DNA of 64,000 nt from the NCBI GenBank assembly GCA_910579505.1, contig CAJTTZ010000007.1, positions 127,658 to 191,657 on the forward strand, written 5' to 3'. Below the pieces are notes generated by a model. It worked only from the letters and a program-made list of their open reading frames with translations, had not been told where the DNA came from and made no database searches. Shown piece by piece: positions 22,971 to 31,670 of the stretch. The number at the start of each line of letters is the position of its first letter. The stretch's first letter is position 1. Position numbers and translations under genes: made by a program. The DNA comes from an uncultured Lachnospiraceae bacterium (lineage in GTDB: Bacteria; Bacillota; Clostridia; Lachnospirales; Lachnospiraceae).

Positions 22971-24374
22971 TTATTCAGCCGCTGCTGCGTTAGCTTCACC
23001 TTCATATTGTGTAATTGCTTCCGTCACATCTGAGCCGGATCCAATCTTCTGGAGCATGGTCCACCATGCGGTACGCTGTCCTGCCCAGCCAGGAGTAACC
23101 TGATAGTAGTCGCCCAGATAAGGCATCAGAACCTGATATTCATTCATAATGTCATTGTCAGCCCAGATTGCGGATAAGTCTGTTCCCTCTGCCGAGGAGC
23201 GAACTGCGAAGTAATTAGCTGCTATCACCGCATCCTTCGTAGCTTCGGAGTCAGCCATGTACTTGATAAACTGCTTGGATGCCTCGATACGAGCCGCATC
23301 GCCGTTATCAAAGATACCGAAGCCCCAGATACCGCCCTGAAGTTTGGACTCGCCCGTCTCAGAAGGGAAGCTCATGAATGCGATCTCGTCACCTGTAATC
23401 GTGAGACCTGCGCCTGTGCCAGCTGCATTAGGGTCTAACTGCTGCGCGATATTCCAGCAGAACGCCATCTTCAAAACGCCCTGATAGAACTTAGCGATCT
23501 CGTCGCCGCCGGCAAGGGAAGCGTCAAACGCGATACCGTCCATGCTCTTCAACTGCTCCAGAGCCTTCACGTTCTCAGGAGAATTCCATGTGTAAGCGGT
23601 GTGCGCCGCGTCTGTGTAGGAACCGCCGTACAGGTTGTTCACCAGTGCGCGGGTTCCCTGGTCTCCGCCCTGTCCTGCGCAGTAAACCGCTGCCACCGTA
23701 TCACCGTAGTGCGCATAGAGCGCTTCCACAGCCTTGATAAAGTTTTCGGTTGTCCATGTATGTGTCTCCAGATCCAGATACTGGTCAGCGCCCGCTTCCT
23801 TGAAAGCGTTTAAGTTAACTGCCATGCAGTGCGCCGTCATAACAAGAGGATACTCATATACTTCGCCGCCCGGCGCCGTACATGCTGCAAGCGGCGCTGC
23901 CTGGATTTCCGACTTGTCGGTGTCGTCCAGCATATCGGACAGGTCAACCATGTATCCGTTTGCTCCCCAGTTTGCAACCAGACGCTCAGGTCCTTCCATA
24001 ATGAGGTCAGGCGCCTGTCCTGCCGTGATCGCTGTGTTTACTTTGTCATCACCGTCAGCATAAGCAAGGAACTCTACGTTTACAGTGATACCTGTCTTTG
24101 CCGTAAATGTATCGGTGAGAGCTTTTACAGTAGCCTCGTCTCCCCATTTGCCGATAGGGTAAGTCCAAAGTGTGATGGAAGAAGCTGCATCGCCTCCTGC
24201 GGGCGCCTCCTCCTCAGCTGCTGCCGCGGGCGCCTCCTCCTTGGCAGGCTCAGCGGGAGCTTCCTCTTTGGTCTCCGGTTGCGTTTCCCCAGCAGCCGGC
24301 GCGTCAGAACCGCCGCATGCCACTGTAGAAAAGGTCATAGCTCCAATTAAGAGTAACGCTAAAAACTTTTTCAT
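22971..24374 (-). CDS. Extracellular solute-binding lipoprotein (sialic acid ABC importer)
   Basis: A 467-residue family 1 solute-binding protein. The signal peptide ends in a lipobox, FSTVACGG, with the lipid-anchored cysteine at 20. An alanine/glutamate-rich linker runs to about residue 65, then the two-lobe binding domain begins (SSITLWTYPIGKWGDEATVK). It is the first gene of the minus-strand nan operon, with its own consensus promoter. Substrate specificity for sialic acid is inferred from nanA and nanE. Confidence 0.92.
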   Translation of the reverse strand: MKKFLALLLIGAMTFSTVACGGSDAPAAGETQPETKEEAPAEPAKEEAPAAAAEEEAPAGGDAASSITLWTYPIGKWGDEATVKALTDTFTAKTGITVNVEFLAYADGDDKVNTAITAGQAPDLIMEGPERLVANWGANGYMVDLSDMLDDTDKSEIQAAPLAACTAPGGEVYEYPLVMTAHCMAVNLNAFKEAGADQYLDLETHTWTTENFIKAVEALYAHYGDTVAAVYCAGQGGDQGTRALVNNLYGGSYTDAAHTAYTWNSPENVKALEQLKSMDGIAFDASLAGGDEIAKFYQGVLKMAFCWNIAQQLDPNAAGTGAGLTITGDEIAFMSFPSETGESKLQGGIWGFGIFDNGDAARIEASKQFIKYMADSEATKDAVIAANYFAVRSSAEGTDLSAIWADNDIMNEYQVLMPYLGDYYQVTPGWAGQRTAWWTMLQKIGSGSDVTEAITQYEGEANAAAAE

Positions 24375-24423
24375 TTTCCTCTCCTTTCATGTATGCAAAA
24401 ATCATTGACGATTGCTTATTTAA

Positions 24424-24452
24424 ATTCTACTGTTGATCGGATGCTTTGTCAA
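24424..24452 (-). promoter_or_regulatory. Promoter of the nan transporter operon
   Basis: Minus-strand TTGACA (24452-24447), a 17-base spacer, TAGAAT (24429-24424). The -35 is perfect consensus. The lipoprotein gene starts 50 bases downstream. Confidence 0.85.
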
Positions 24453-24510
24453 TAAAAATTTAAAAAAATTTTCATTTCTGATTATAAAGTGAATATTTTT
24501 TTATTTTTTC

Positions 24511-24539
24511 TTGCCTGAAAAATTTTTTCGTGTTATAAT
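24511..24539 (+). promoter_or_regulatory. Promoter of nanE operon with candidate RpiR operator
   Basis: TTGCCT (24511-24516), a 17-base spacer, TATAAT (24534-24539). The spacer begins with the near-palindrome GAAAAATTTTTTC (24517-24529). RpiR-family operators are often GAAA...TTTC palindromes, and this position between -35 and -10 would allow repression. The promoter is well supported; the operator is inference. Confidence 0.75.
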
Positions 24540-24593
24540 GGCCGCAGGAAAATACAATACTATTCAACCAAAATTGAAAGAATGGAGGAAACT

Positions 24594-25292
24594 ATGAGAG
24601 CATCTTTAGCAGACATACTCACAGCCACAAAAAGTTCTATTATCGTCTCCTGTCAGGCTCTGCCGGATGAACCTATGTACTGTCAGGAAATGTCCCTCAT
24701 GCCTTTTTTTGCAGACGCCGCCAAACGGGCTGGCAGCAAATGCATCCGCACCAGCAGCATCCGGGACGTCGTTGCCATCAAAGAAGCCACCGGTCTACCT
24801 GTGATCGGTCTGGTGAAACGCGTAGTGGAAGGCTATGCTTCTTATATCACTCCAACCATGAAAGAAATAGATGAACTGGTCCATGCCGAGTCGGACATCG
24901 TTGCGCTCGACTGCACCATGAGGACGCGGGGAGACGGCAGTACCATCAACGAATTTATTGCGCAGATTAAGGAAAAATATCCTGACATTGTTTTGATGGC
25001 GGATATTTCCACCGTTGAGGAGGGCGTGAACGCCGCCAACTGCGGTGTGCATATTGTAGGCACCACGTTAAGCGGATACACGGACTATTCGCCCAAAACG
25101 GACGGTCCTGATTTTGAACTGGTAGAGAAACTGGTATCTGCTCTTTCGATTCCCGTCATTGCCGAGGGCAAAATCCATACTCCCGAACAGGCGAAAAAAA
25201 TGCTTGCGCTCGGCGCACACGCAGTAGTGGTAGGCGGCGCGATCACCAGGCCCCTGGAAATCGCCCAGCGGTTTTATAACGGTATCAAATAG
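24594..25292 (+). CDS. nanE: N-acetylmannosamine-6-phosphate 2-epimerase
   Basis: NanE converts N-acetylmannosamine-6-phosphate to N-acetylglucosamine-6-phosphate. The 232-residue TIM barrel contains SCQALPDEPMY, FADAAKRAGSKCIR, GLVKR, VALDCTMR and the phosphate-binding VIAEGKIHTPEQAKKMLALG plus AHAVVVGGAITRP. The ATG at 24594 follows TGGAGGAAACT. It is the first of three plus-strand catabolic genes and diverges from the transporter operon. Confidence 0.95.
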   Translation: MRASLADILTATKSSIIVSCQALPDEPMYCQEMSLMPFFADAAKRAGSKCIRTSSIRDVVAIKEATGLPVIGLVKRVVEGYASYITPTMKEIDELVHAESDIVALDCTMRTRGDGSTINEFIAQIKEKYPDIVLMADISTVEEGVNAANCGVHIVGTTLSGYTDYSPKTDGPDFELVEKLVSALSIPVIAEGKIHTPEQAKKMLALGAHAVVVGGAITRPLEIAQRFYNGIK

Positions 25293-25303
25293 GAGACGCA
25301 GGA

Positions 25304-25753
25304 ATGATTTATGATAAAATGTCTAATCTCAAGTTGTATAAAGGTATGAACAGGAATCTGGATACCGCCATAGATTTTATTGTTTCCCATGATCTGAACA
25401 CGCTGCCCCTCGGCAAAACGGTTGTGGATCAGGACAATGTCTTCATCAATATTATGGACACCTCCGCCGCTCCCGTCGAGGAAAGGCAGTATGAATTTCA
25501 CAAAAACTACATGGATATTCAAATGGACCTGATGGGAATAGAGATAGTGGACACCGGCGACAGCGCGCAGGCAGAATATATCAACTATAACGAGGAGGGC
25601 GACGTAGGCACTGCAGTGACGGCCAAATTGGGAAGCTGCCTGATCGGGACGGAAAATTTCATCATCTGCATGGCCGGGGAACCCCACAAGCCAAACATCG
25701 CTGCAAACGATGACCTGTTCCTGAAAAAAGCAGTCTGCAAGGTCCATATCTAA
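25304..25753 (+). CDS. nanQ: YhcH/NanQ-family protein (sialic acid anomerase type)
   Basis: This 149-residue protein of the YhcH/YjgK/YiaL cupin family has the conserved EERQYEFHKNYMDIQMDLMG and CMAGEPHKPNIA segments, whose Glu and His residues bind metal in the family. NanQ in Escherichia coli speeds sialic acid anomerisation. Its position between nanE and the kinase gene supports that role here. The gap to nanE is 11 bases. Confidence 0.85.
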   Translation: MIYDKMSNLKLYKGMNRNLDTAIDFIVSHDLNTLPLGKTVVDQDNVFINIMDTSAAPVEERQYEFHKNYMDIQMDLMGIEIVDTGDSAQAEYINYNEEGDVGTAVTAKLGSCLIGTENFIICMAGEPHKPNIAANDDLFLKKAVCKVHI

Positions 25754-25772
25754 AGGCGAGGAGAAAAGATTT

Positions 25773-26654
25773 ATGAAAAATCTTGTATTCGATATCGGAG
25801 GCACTTCCATCAAATACGGTGTCTGTCAGGACAACAGGCTGACTGATACCAGGGAGGTACCCACCCATGCAAAAAAAGGCGGCGCACACATACTGGAAAC
25901 TGTAATTTCCCTGATTCAGGCCCACTCCGATTATGACGCCATCGGCATCAGCACTGCCGGGCAGGTTCACGCCAGGGAAGGGTATATCATTTATGCCAAT
26001 CAGAACGTCCCGGGTTACACGGGCATCCAATACAAAAAAACGCTGGAGGAACTTTTTCATGTCCCTGTCGCGGTGGAAAATGACGTAAATGCTGCTGCCC
26101 TTGGAGAAGCGGTTTACGGCGCAGGCCAGGAATATGACCAGTTCCTGATGCTGACCTATGGAACCGGGATCGGCGGCGCCGTCATAAATGACAAAAAAGT
26201 CTTCCACGGTTCCAGCTATTCCGCCAGCGAATTTGGCGCCATCATCACACACAGCGACGCCAGACTCTCAGGCGATGATTTCTTTGACGGGTGCTATGAA
26301 AAATACGCGTCCACTACAGGGCTCCTGCAGATGATGAAGCCATACCGCCCGGAGCTCGACACCGGCAGAAAAATATTTGAGGCGCTCGAGGACGATACGG
26401 TCGCCCGCATCATTGACGGATGGGTGGATGAAATCATGCTCGGACTTGCAACGCTGACCCACATTTATAACCCTTCCTGCATCATTCTCGGAGGCGGCAT
26501 CATGTCCCAGCCGCTTATCATGCAGAAGATTGAGGAGAAAAAAAGCCGGTTCATTATGCCCAGCTTTTCCCATGTACATATTGCCGCCGCAGCGCTCGGC
26601 AATTCCGCCGGCATGTGGGGCGCCAACTATTTGGCATCGCAGTCTGCGACCTGA
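25773..26654 (+). CDS. nanK: ROK-family kinase, probable N-acetylmannosamine kinase
   Basis: Probable N-acetylmannosamine kinase feeding NanE. The 293-residue ROK protein has the phosphate loop DIGGTSIKYG at 5-14, VAVENDVNAAALGEAVYG and the catalytic Asp inside it, and TYGTGIGGAVI. The usual zinc motif CxCGxxGC after the HxxG region is missing; only HSDARLSGDDFFDGC is present. Some ROK kinases lack zinc, so activity is still likely. It ends eight bases before a convergent gene. Confidence 0.85.
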   Translation: MKNLVFDIGGTSIKYGVCQDNRLTDTREVPTHAKKGGAHILETVISLIQAHSDYDAIGISTAGQVHAREGYIIYANQNVPGYTGIQYKKTLEELFHVPVAVENDVNAAALGEAVYGAGQEYDQFLMLTYGTGIGGAVINDKKVFHGSSYSASEFGAIITHSDARLSGDDFFDGCYEKYASTTGLLQMMKPYRPELDTGRKIFEALEDDTVARIIDGWVDEIMLGLATLTHIYNPSCIILGGGIMSQPLIMQKIEEKKSRFIMPSFSHVHIAAAALGNSAGMWGANYLASQSAT

Positions 26655-26662
26655 TATCTGTA

Positions 26663-27310
26663 TTATTTTGAAACCAGCTGCGGAATTTTCTTTGCCAGGA
26701 ACTCCGCAAACACGCCGTGCGCCTGCAGGCTCAGGTGCATAAAGTCATAGGGATTCATCTCTACTCCCGGAATCTGTCCGGCATCCAGATAGTGACATCC
26801 CAAATTCTTTGCAACCTGCTCATACAGGGGCGCAAGCGCACGGCTTTTCTCATCACAGCCATCTCCCATCTCGCCGTAAACATCCGTGTCACGATAGCCC
26901 GCTTCAATCGCAGGCGGCGTAATCAGCAAAATATTGGGCACGCCATCCCTGAAGGCAATCCTCGAGTCAATGGCCTTCTGTACCAGTCTCTCCATTCCCT
27001 TACCCACATTCGCCGGCGTACAGGAAAAGCGCTGCTTCACGTCATTGGTTCCCAGCATAATCAGCAATAAATCCACCGGCTTATGCGTCATGAGACACGG
27101 GTATAAATACTGAAAACCGCATAAGCCCTCAAACAGCGGATCTTCCAGACATGCCGTCCGCCCCTCCAATCCTTCTTCCACCACATGATAGCCCTCGCCC
27201 AGATGCTTCGCCAGAAGGCAGGTCCATCTTTCCTCCTCTGTAAAACGGTCAATCGTCCTGGCATTATAGCCGTACGTATTAGAATCCCCAAAACATACTA
27301 TTTTTTTCAT
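26663..27310 (-). CDS. SGNH/GDSL-family esterase
   Basis: This 215-residue SGNH hydrolase has block I GDSNTYGYN with the nucleophilic serine at the start, GTND block III in MLGTNDVKQR, and DFMHLSLQAHG with the Asp/His pair near the end. There is no signal peptide. The start at 27310 follows GGAGGGAAACGCAT. Its place next to the nan genes suggests deacetylation of O-acetyl sialic acid, but the substrate cannot be read from sequence. Confidence 0.85.
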   Translation of the reverse strand: MKKIVCFGDSNTYGYNARTIDRFTEEERWTCLLAKHLGEGYHVVEEGLEGRTACLEDPLFEGLCGFQYLYPCLMTHKPVDLLLIMLGTNDVKQRFSCTPANVGKGMERLVQKAIDSRIAFRDGVPNILLITPPAIEAGYRDTDVYGEMGDGCDEKSRALAPLYEQVAKNLGCHYLDAGQIPGVEMNPYDFMHLSLQAHGVFAEFLAKKIPQLVSK

Positions 27311-27437
27311 ATGCGTTTCCCTCCATGTCATCTATTATACTATACGTCTACCCTGTTGTGCAAACACGCAAAATATGCTATCCTATGGAAAATGTACAGA
27401 ATTACACCAATCATTTCACGGGAGAGGACATATCATA

Positions 27438-28313
27438 ATGTGGATCGCGGACAACTGGAAAGACTATGAAGTGATAGACTGTTCAAAGGGGGAAAAGCTG
27501 GAACGGTGGGGGCAGTATATTTTGGTGCGCCCCGACCCTCAGGTGATTTGGGATACTCCGAAAACAGAAAAGGAGTGGAAAAAGAAAAACGCTCATTACC
27601 ACCGGAGCCAGAAGGGCGGCGGGGAATGGGAGTTCTTTGATCTGCCCAAGGAGTGGAGCATCCGCTACCGGGACCTTACTTTCCACCTGAAGCCGTTCAG
27701 CTTCAAGCACACGGGGCTCTTCCCTGAGCAGGCAGTCAACTGGGATTGGTTTTCTTCTATAATAAAGAAGGCAAAGGCGCAGGAGTCCGGCCGACAGATC
27801 AAAGTCCTGAATCTTTTCGCCTACACGGGCGGCGCAACCCTTGCCGCCGCGAACGCCGGAGCGGCTGTAACCCATGTGGACGCCTCCAAGGGAATGGTCT
27901 CATGGGCGAAAGAAAACGCCGCAGCTTCGGGGCTTTCCGACGCGCCGGTCCGCTGGCTGGTGGACGACTGCGTCAAATTTGTGGAGCGGGAAATCCGCCG
28001 CGGCAACACATACGACGGCATCATCATGGATCCGCCTTCCTACGGGCGCGGCCCCAAAGGCGAAATCTGGAAGATCGAGGACAGCGTCTTTGCGTTAATC
28101 GAACTTGCCGCAAAACTGCTGTCAGGAAACGCCCTGTTCTTTCTTGTCAACTCTTACACCACAGGACTGCAGCCTGCGGTGCTCACCTACATGCTGCACA
28201 CCGCGCTGGTTCCCCAATTCGGCGGACAGGTGGAATCCTCGGAGATCGGCCTCCCCGTCTCGTCAAACGGGCTTGTGCTGCCATGCGGGGCTTCCGGCAG
28301 ATGGTTTACATAA
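27438..28313 (+). CDS. Class I SAM-dependent methyltransferase (RlmI-like)
   Basis: A 291-residue Rossmann-fold methyltransferase. The SAM motif is VLNLFAYTGGATLAAANAGA, then HVDASKGMVSWAKENAA, and motif IV is DPPSYGRGPKG, a DPP(S/A)(F/Y) motif typical of 23S rRNA cytosine methyltransferases. The N-terminal PUA domain of RlmI is absent. The start at 27438 has GAGAGG ten bases upstream; the longer frame from 27375 has no ribosome site. It overlaps the convergent TraX-like gene by eight bases. Confidence 0.85.
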   Translation: MWIADNWKDYEVIDCSKGEKLERWGQYILVRPDPQVIWDTPKTEKEWKKKNAHYHRSQKGGGEWEFFDLPKEWSIRYRDLTFHLKPFSFKHTGLFPEQAVNWDWFSSIIKKAKAQESGRQIKVLNLFAYTGGATLAAANAGAAVTHVDASKGMVSWAKENAAASGLSDAPVRWLVDDCVKFVEREIRRGNTYDGIIMDPPSYGRGPKGEIWKIEDSVFALIELAAKLLSGNALFFLVNSYTTGLQPAVLTYMLHTALVPQFGGQVESSEIGLPVSSNGLVLPCGASGRWFT

Positions 28314-29121
28314 TTCCCGTCACTTTCGCGATCCCGAACAGGATCAGCAGATGTATCGGATAGAAACCATAATAGAAAGGCTTTGGAAGCTGCCGCCCCT
28401 TCTCCCCGTTATAGAGAAAAATCAACGGAAAAGCGAGAAGACCGTACATCTCCCTCAGAGAAAACCGAAACAGGTAGCCTGCCGAATAGATGTCCCCATA
28501 GCGGATCAGGTTAGAACCCCATGTGCCAAGCAGCATGACCAGGCCTGCCGCCATAAACTGATCTCCCCCGTCCTTTTCCCTCGTCCGATACATGGCAAAA
28601 ATCAGAAGGACCCCCATAAACCGATAGTCCGTGGAACAAAGAAACGCGGCAAGACAGCCGGCTGCCAATATCAGATAGCGTCCTGCCGTCGCCAAAACAC
28701 TCCCGTAATGGGAGAGATAATCCCACAGCGTCAATACCAGCACGCCCAGAAACAACGTCCAATACACATTCTGCCCGCTCCAGTCAAACGCAGTTCCCGA
28801 CAGCGCCAGATCAAAAGGAATCTCTGAGAGCAGGGCAAATACAAAAAGCCGCATCAGGAACCTTACTCTGCTGCTCGTATAAAAAAATCCCTCCACAATC
28901 AGAAAAGTGAAAAGCACGAAGGAAATTCTCCCCACAGCCCTGCCTGCACGGTAAATCGGCTCAAGCTGCGGGGCCCATCCGCCATCCACCAGATTCCGCT
29001 GCATATAATTCAGAAAGAGAATCGCAAAAAAGTGATCAATCAGCATGGTGGCATACGCTGCATTCTTTAGCACCGCACCCGTTATTCCATATTTCCTTTC
29101 CATTTTCTGCGAGCCCGTCAT
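28306..29121 (-). CDS. TraX-family membrane protein
   Basis: The 271-residue protein has about eight hydrophobic segments and the TraX motif KNAAYATMLIDHFFAILFLN at about 15-35. TraX acetylates F pilin in plasmids, but chromosomal members are widespread in Clostridia and of unknown role; they resemble membrane acyltransferases. The ATG at 29121 follows AAGGAGGAGGGA. The gene has no conjugation genes beside it. Confidence 0.8.
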   Translation of the reverse strand: MTGSQKMERKYGITGAVLKNAAYATMLIDHFFAILFLNYMQRNLVDGGWAPQLEPIYRAGRAVGRISFVLFTFLIVEGFFYTSSRVRFLMRLFVFALLSEIPFDLALSGTAFDWSGQNVYWTLFLGVLVLTLWDYLSHYGSVLATAGRYLILAAGCLAAFLCSTDYRFMGVLLIFAMYRTREKDGGDQFMAAGLVMLLGTWGSNLIRYGDIYSAGYLFRFSLREMYGLLAFPLIFLYNGEKGRQLPKPFYYGFYPIHLLILFGIAKVTGIM

Positions 29122-29157
29122 TCCCTCCTCCTTAACTCTTTGCCCTCTATGCAATCT

Positions 29158-29181
29158 AGTAGGGAAGATTTTCTCCCTACT
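29158..29181 (-). repeat. Hairpin before the TraX-like gene
   Basis: AGTAGGGA (29158-29165) pairs with TCCCTACT (29174-29181) in the leader of the TraX-like gene. No T-run follows on the minus strand. It may be a leader structure. Confidence 0.35.
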
Positions 29182-29234
29182 CGCCGCGCCGCCCGCATGC
29201 TGTGAAACAGCAAACTTCCATATGCGGGCGTGTG

Positions 29235-29276
29235 CATAAATAAGAAGCCTCTGCTATCTGTTCATAGCAAAGGCTT
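29235..29276 (-). terminator. Terminator after the charged hypothetical gene
   Basis: A 13-base stem pairs AAGCCTCTGCTAT (29245-29257) with ATAGCAAAGGCTT (29264-29276), one G-U. The minus-strand tail is CTTATTTA, a modest T-run. It lies 15 bases past the preceding stop. Confidence 0.6.
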
Positions 29277-29290
29277 TCCTGTTTTGTCTC

Positions 29291-30160
29291 CTACGCCATC
29301 GCATCCACGTTGGCTCCCTGCACCAGCTCCGCGCCAGACTGTCCTGTCTCCGCTGAAACCGGAATGTCCACCCCTTGAAGTTCCAATGATACCGCCGGAT
29401 TCGTCTCCTGCTGAAATACCTGCTGGATTCCCGCCTGCTTCTCTCTCTCCAATTTATTGAACATCGCTTTCAGATATTTCATATCCGCCTCTACGATATC
29501 CTTCATCTCATCGGCGCGATGCTTCTTGCGGAGGTTTTCCACATCCTCCGGCGACATATCCTCCACCGAAGCGCCCATATACTCTTTCATAATATCGTCG
29601 ACGCCGCCGGTCTCCTCCAGTTCTTGCATGAGCCGCTCGTACTCTTCCATCAGCTCCTGCATCCGCTCCATTTCATCGTCTTTGAGGTTCTCCATGGACT
29701 CTTCGAGCTTCTTCATCTGTTCGTTCTCGCCCGATGATGCCCCGTCTTCCACAAGCCCCTTGCCTGTAGCCTGGGCTTTCTCTTCTTCCTCGAGATGCTT
29801 TTTCTTCCTGCGGGCGACGCGCTCCATCTTTCTGGCATGAATGATCGCATGACGGACATCGGTCTCGTCGTAATTCCCGCTCATCTGCTTCCGCAGAAGA
29901 GAAACTACCTCCTCGCGCGCTTTCGTAATAACCCTGCGCGCACCCGTAGAGGTATTGTTCATGGTAATCTGCCTCGAGATCTTTTTATAATTGTAATTCA
30001 GCTTTTTCTTTTTCTGCTTCGCCTTATTTTTTTGAATCCTGATGGCTTCGGCCGTCTTTTTCGCCGCAATGCCGGCGCACTCGTTCTTAATGTCCTGCTT
30101 CGTTCTCTGCCTGTAGGGATCAGACGTCGCAGCCTGACTTGTTCCTATCTCCATGCCCAT
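29291..30160 (-). CDS. Highly charged coiled-coil protein, unknown function
   Basis: I do not recognise this protein. It has 289 residues from the ATG at 30160, which has GGAGG eight bases upstream; an ATG at 30175 is a weaker choice. Residues about 20-70 are very basic (KNKAKQKKKKLNYNYKKISR). Residues about 110-255 are a Glu/Lys-rich probable coiled coil (KHLEEEEKAQATGKGLVEDG, LKDDEMERMQELMEEYERLM). The C-terminal 40 residues are uncharged. There is no signal or membrane segment. It is a single-gene unit between two unrelated genes. Confidence 0.7.
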   Translation of the reverse strand: MGMEIGTSQAATSDPYRQRTKQDIKNECAGIAAKKTAEAIRIQKNKAKQKKKKLNYNYKKISRQITMNNTSTGARRVITKAREEVVSLLRKQMSGNYDETDVRHAIIHARKMERVARRKKKHLEEEEKAQATGKGLVEDGASSGENEQMKKLEESMENLKDDEMERMQELMEEYERLMQELEETGGVDDIMKEYMGASVEDMSPEDVENLRKKHRADEMKDIVEADMKYLKAMFNKLEREKQAGIQQVFQQETNPAVSLELQGVDIPVSAETGQSGAELVQGANVDAMA

Positions 30161-30289
30161 ACTCATATCCTCCATGATGCTGTCTGCGCGGCAAATCCTT
30201 TTGCCACAATTCCCCGCAGCCGTCCGCCGCCCTATGCGGCTGGTAAGCTGTTATCATATATATCGGACAGAAGGGCATTTTTGTTAATG

Positions 30290-31660
30290 CTAAAAACGTA
30301 ACTTCCCATCAGCCAAGCGCCGCATCCAACCTCTTTTTCGAAAAACAATAAACGAAATCAGCAATCTGATGATCTCTTCTAAAGATAGCACCATGTATAC
30401 CAGTGGAATCGGCAGTTTCCATGTAAAGGCTGCCAGAAAACCGAGCGGCACGCCAAACACCCATGTACCTATCATATCAATCCACATAACATAACGTGTC
30501 ATGCCTCCGCTTCTGATAATGCCTCCTCCAAGAATCATATTTTGTACCTTAATAGGAGAGATTATTGCAAAAGCCAATAAAATCTCGTAGGTTATCTCCT
30601 GCACTTGTGGTTCCACATTGTATAGTGATACATATGCCCTTCCCAGCCAGACCAGCAGGAAGGATAAGACCACCGACCCCAGAAATCCGCAGCCCATCAG
30701 CTTTTTGGCATCTTTGTAGGCTGTCTCATACTCGCCCTTTCCCAGATTCCGGCCAATCATAATACCTGCCGCCTGTGAGACGCCGCTCAGAAGCCCGATT
30801 GTCAGTCCCTGCAGTGGCCCCGTCATTGTCATCGCCGCACAGGGCGCAGTTCCCATGCGCCCATAGATCACAGCATACATATTCTCACCCAGACTCCATA
30901 CAAACTCGCAGACGAGAACGGGCGCAAGAATCCCCAGATACTGCCTTGTCTCATCTCCCTTTATCTGAAACACTCCACGTATATGCCCTGCCCTGCCATA
31001 TTGACAAAACCTCCTGTCCCGGAAAAAATAGAAAGCCGTCACTCCAAAAGCCACCGCCTGTGCAATCACACTGGCTATTGCCGCCCCCTGCACACCCATG
31101 GCAGGAAATCCGCCCCTCCCAAAGATCAGTAGATAATTCAGGCCGGTATTCAGCAACACAGAGAGAAAACTTGCTACAAGAGGAAAAACCGCTTTTCCAA
31201 CACAGCGCAGGAACACTGACATAATGGTAGATATTGCCACAAAGGGAAAGGAAACCGCATAAATCTGAAGATAAACCGCAGCCTGCACACACACCACTCC
31301 ATCCTGAGTGTACAGAGACATAATTCCCTCGGAGAAAAGACAGCAAACCGCCAGAAAACCGCCCGCCAGAAAAATTCCCACAAACAGATTCAGATAAAAG
31401 CTTCTCCCGGTTCCCCCTTCATCCCCGGCGCCCACATGCTGCGCCGCCATAATGCCCGCCGCCGCAGCCACAGCTCCCAGCGCCACCGTATAGAGAGACG
31501 CAAACTTTCCTCCAAGCCCGATTCCCGCAATGCTCCCGCTTCCGAGTTGTCCAATCATAACCTGATCCACCATACCGAAAGAAGATTGTAACAGCGACTG
31601 TAACGCAACAGGCAGCGCTATGCTGATTAAATTGGAACGAAAACCATTCTTTACATCCAT
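30290..31660 (-). CDS. MATE-family multidrug exporter
   Basis: A 456-residue protein with twelve predicted membrane segments in two related halves. SIALPVALQSLLQSSFGMVD and QVMIGQLGSGSIAGIGLGGK at the start are the MATE opening, and APVLVCEFVWSLGENMYAVI starts the second half. It exports cations or drugs using Na+ or H+. The ATG follows AGGAGGAGAGAT. It is ten bases downstream of a LacI-type regulator and probably co-transcribed with it. Confidence 0.93.
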   Translation of the reverse strand: MDVKNGFRSNLISIALPVALQSLLQSSFGMVDQVMIGQLGSGSIAGIGLGGKFASLYTVALGAVAAAAGIMAAQHVGAGDEGGTGRSFYLNLFVGIFLAGGFLAVCCLFSEGIMSLYTQDGVVCVQAAVYLQIYAVSFPFVAISTIMSVFLRCVGKAVFPLVASFLSVLLNTGLNYLLIFGRGGFPAMGVQGAAIASVIAQAVAFGVTAFYFFRDRRFCQYGRAGHIRGVFQIKGDETRQYLGILAPVLVCEFVWSLGENMYAVIYGRMGTAPCAAMTMTGPLQGLTIGLLSGVSQAAGIMIGRNLGKGEYETAYKDAKKLMGCGFLGSVVLSFLLVWLGRAYVSLYNVEPQVQEITYEILLAFAIISPIKVQNMILGGGIIRSGGMTRYVMWIDMIGTWVFGVPLGFLAAFTWKLPIPLVYMVLSLEEIIRLLISFIVFRKRGWMRRLADGKLRF

Positions 31661-31670
31661 ATCTCTCCTC

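Noticed and set aside
27746..28363. Long open frame overlapping the methyltransferase gene in another frame
   Set aside because: It is arginine-rich shadow coding in a GC-rich gene with a clear family match in the annotated frame.
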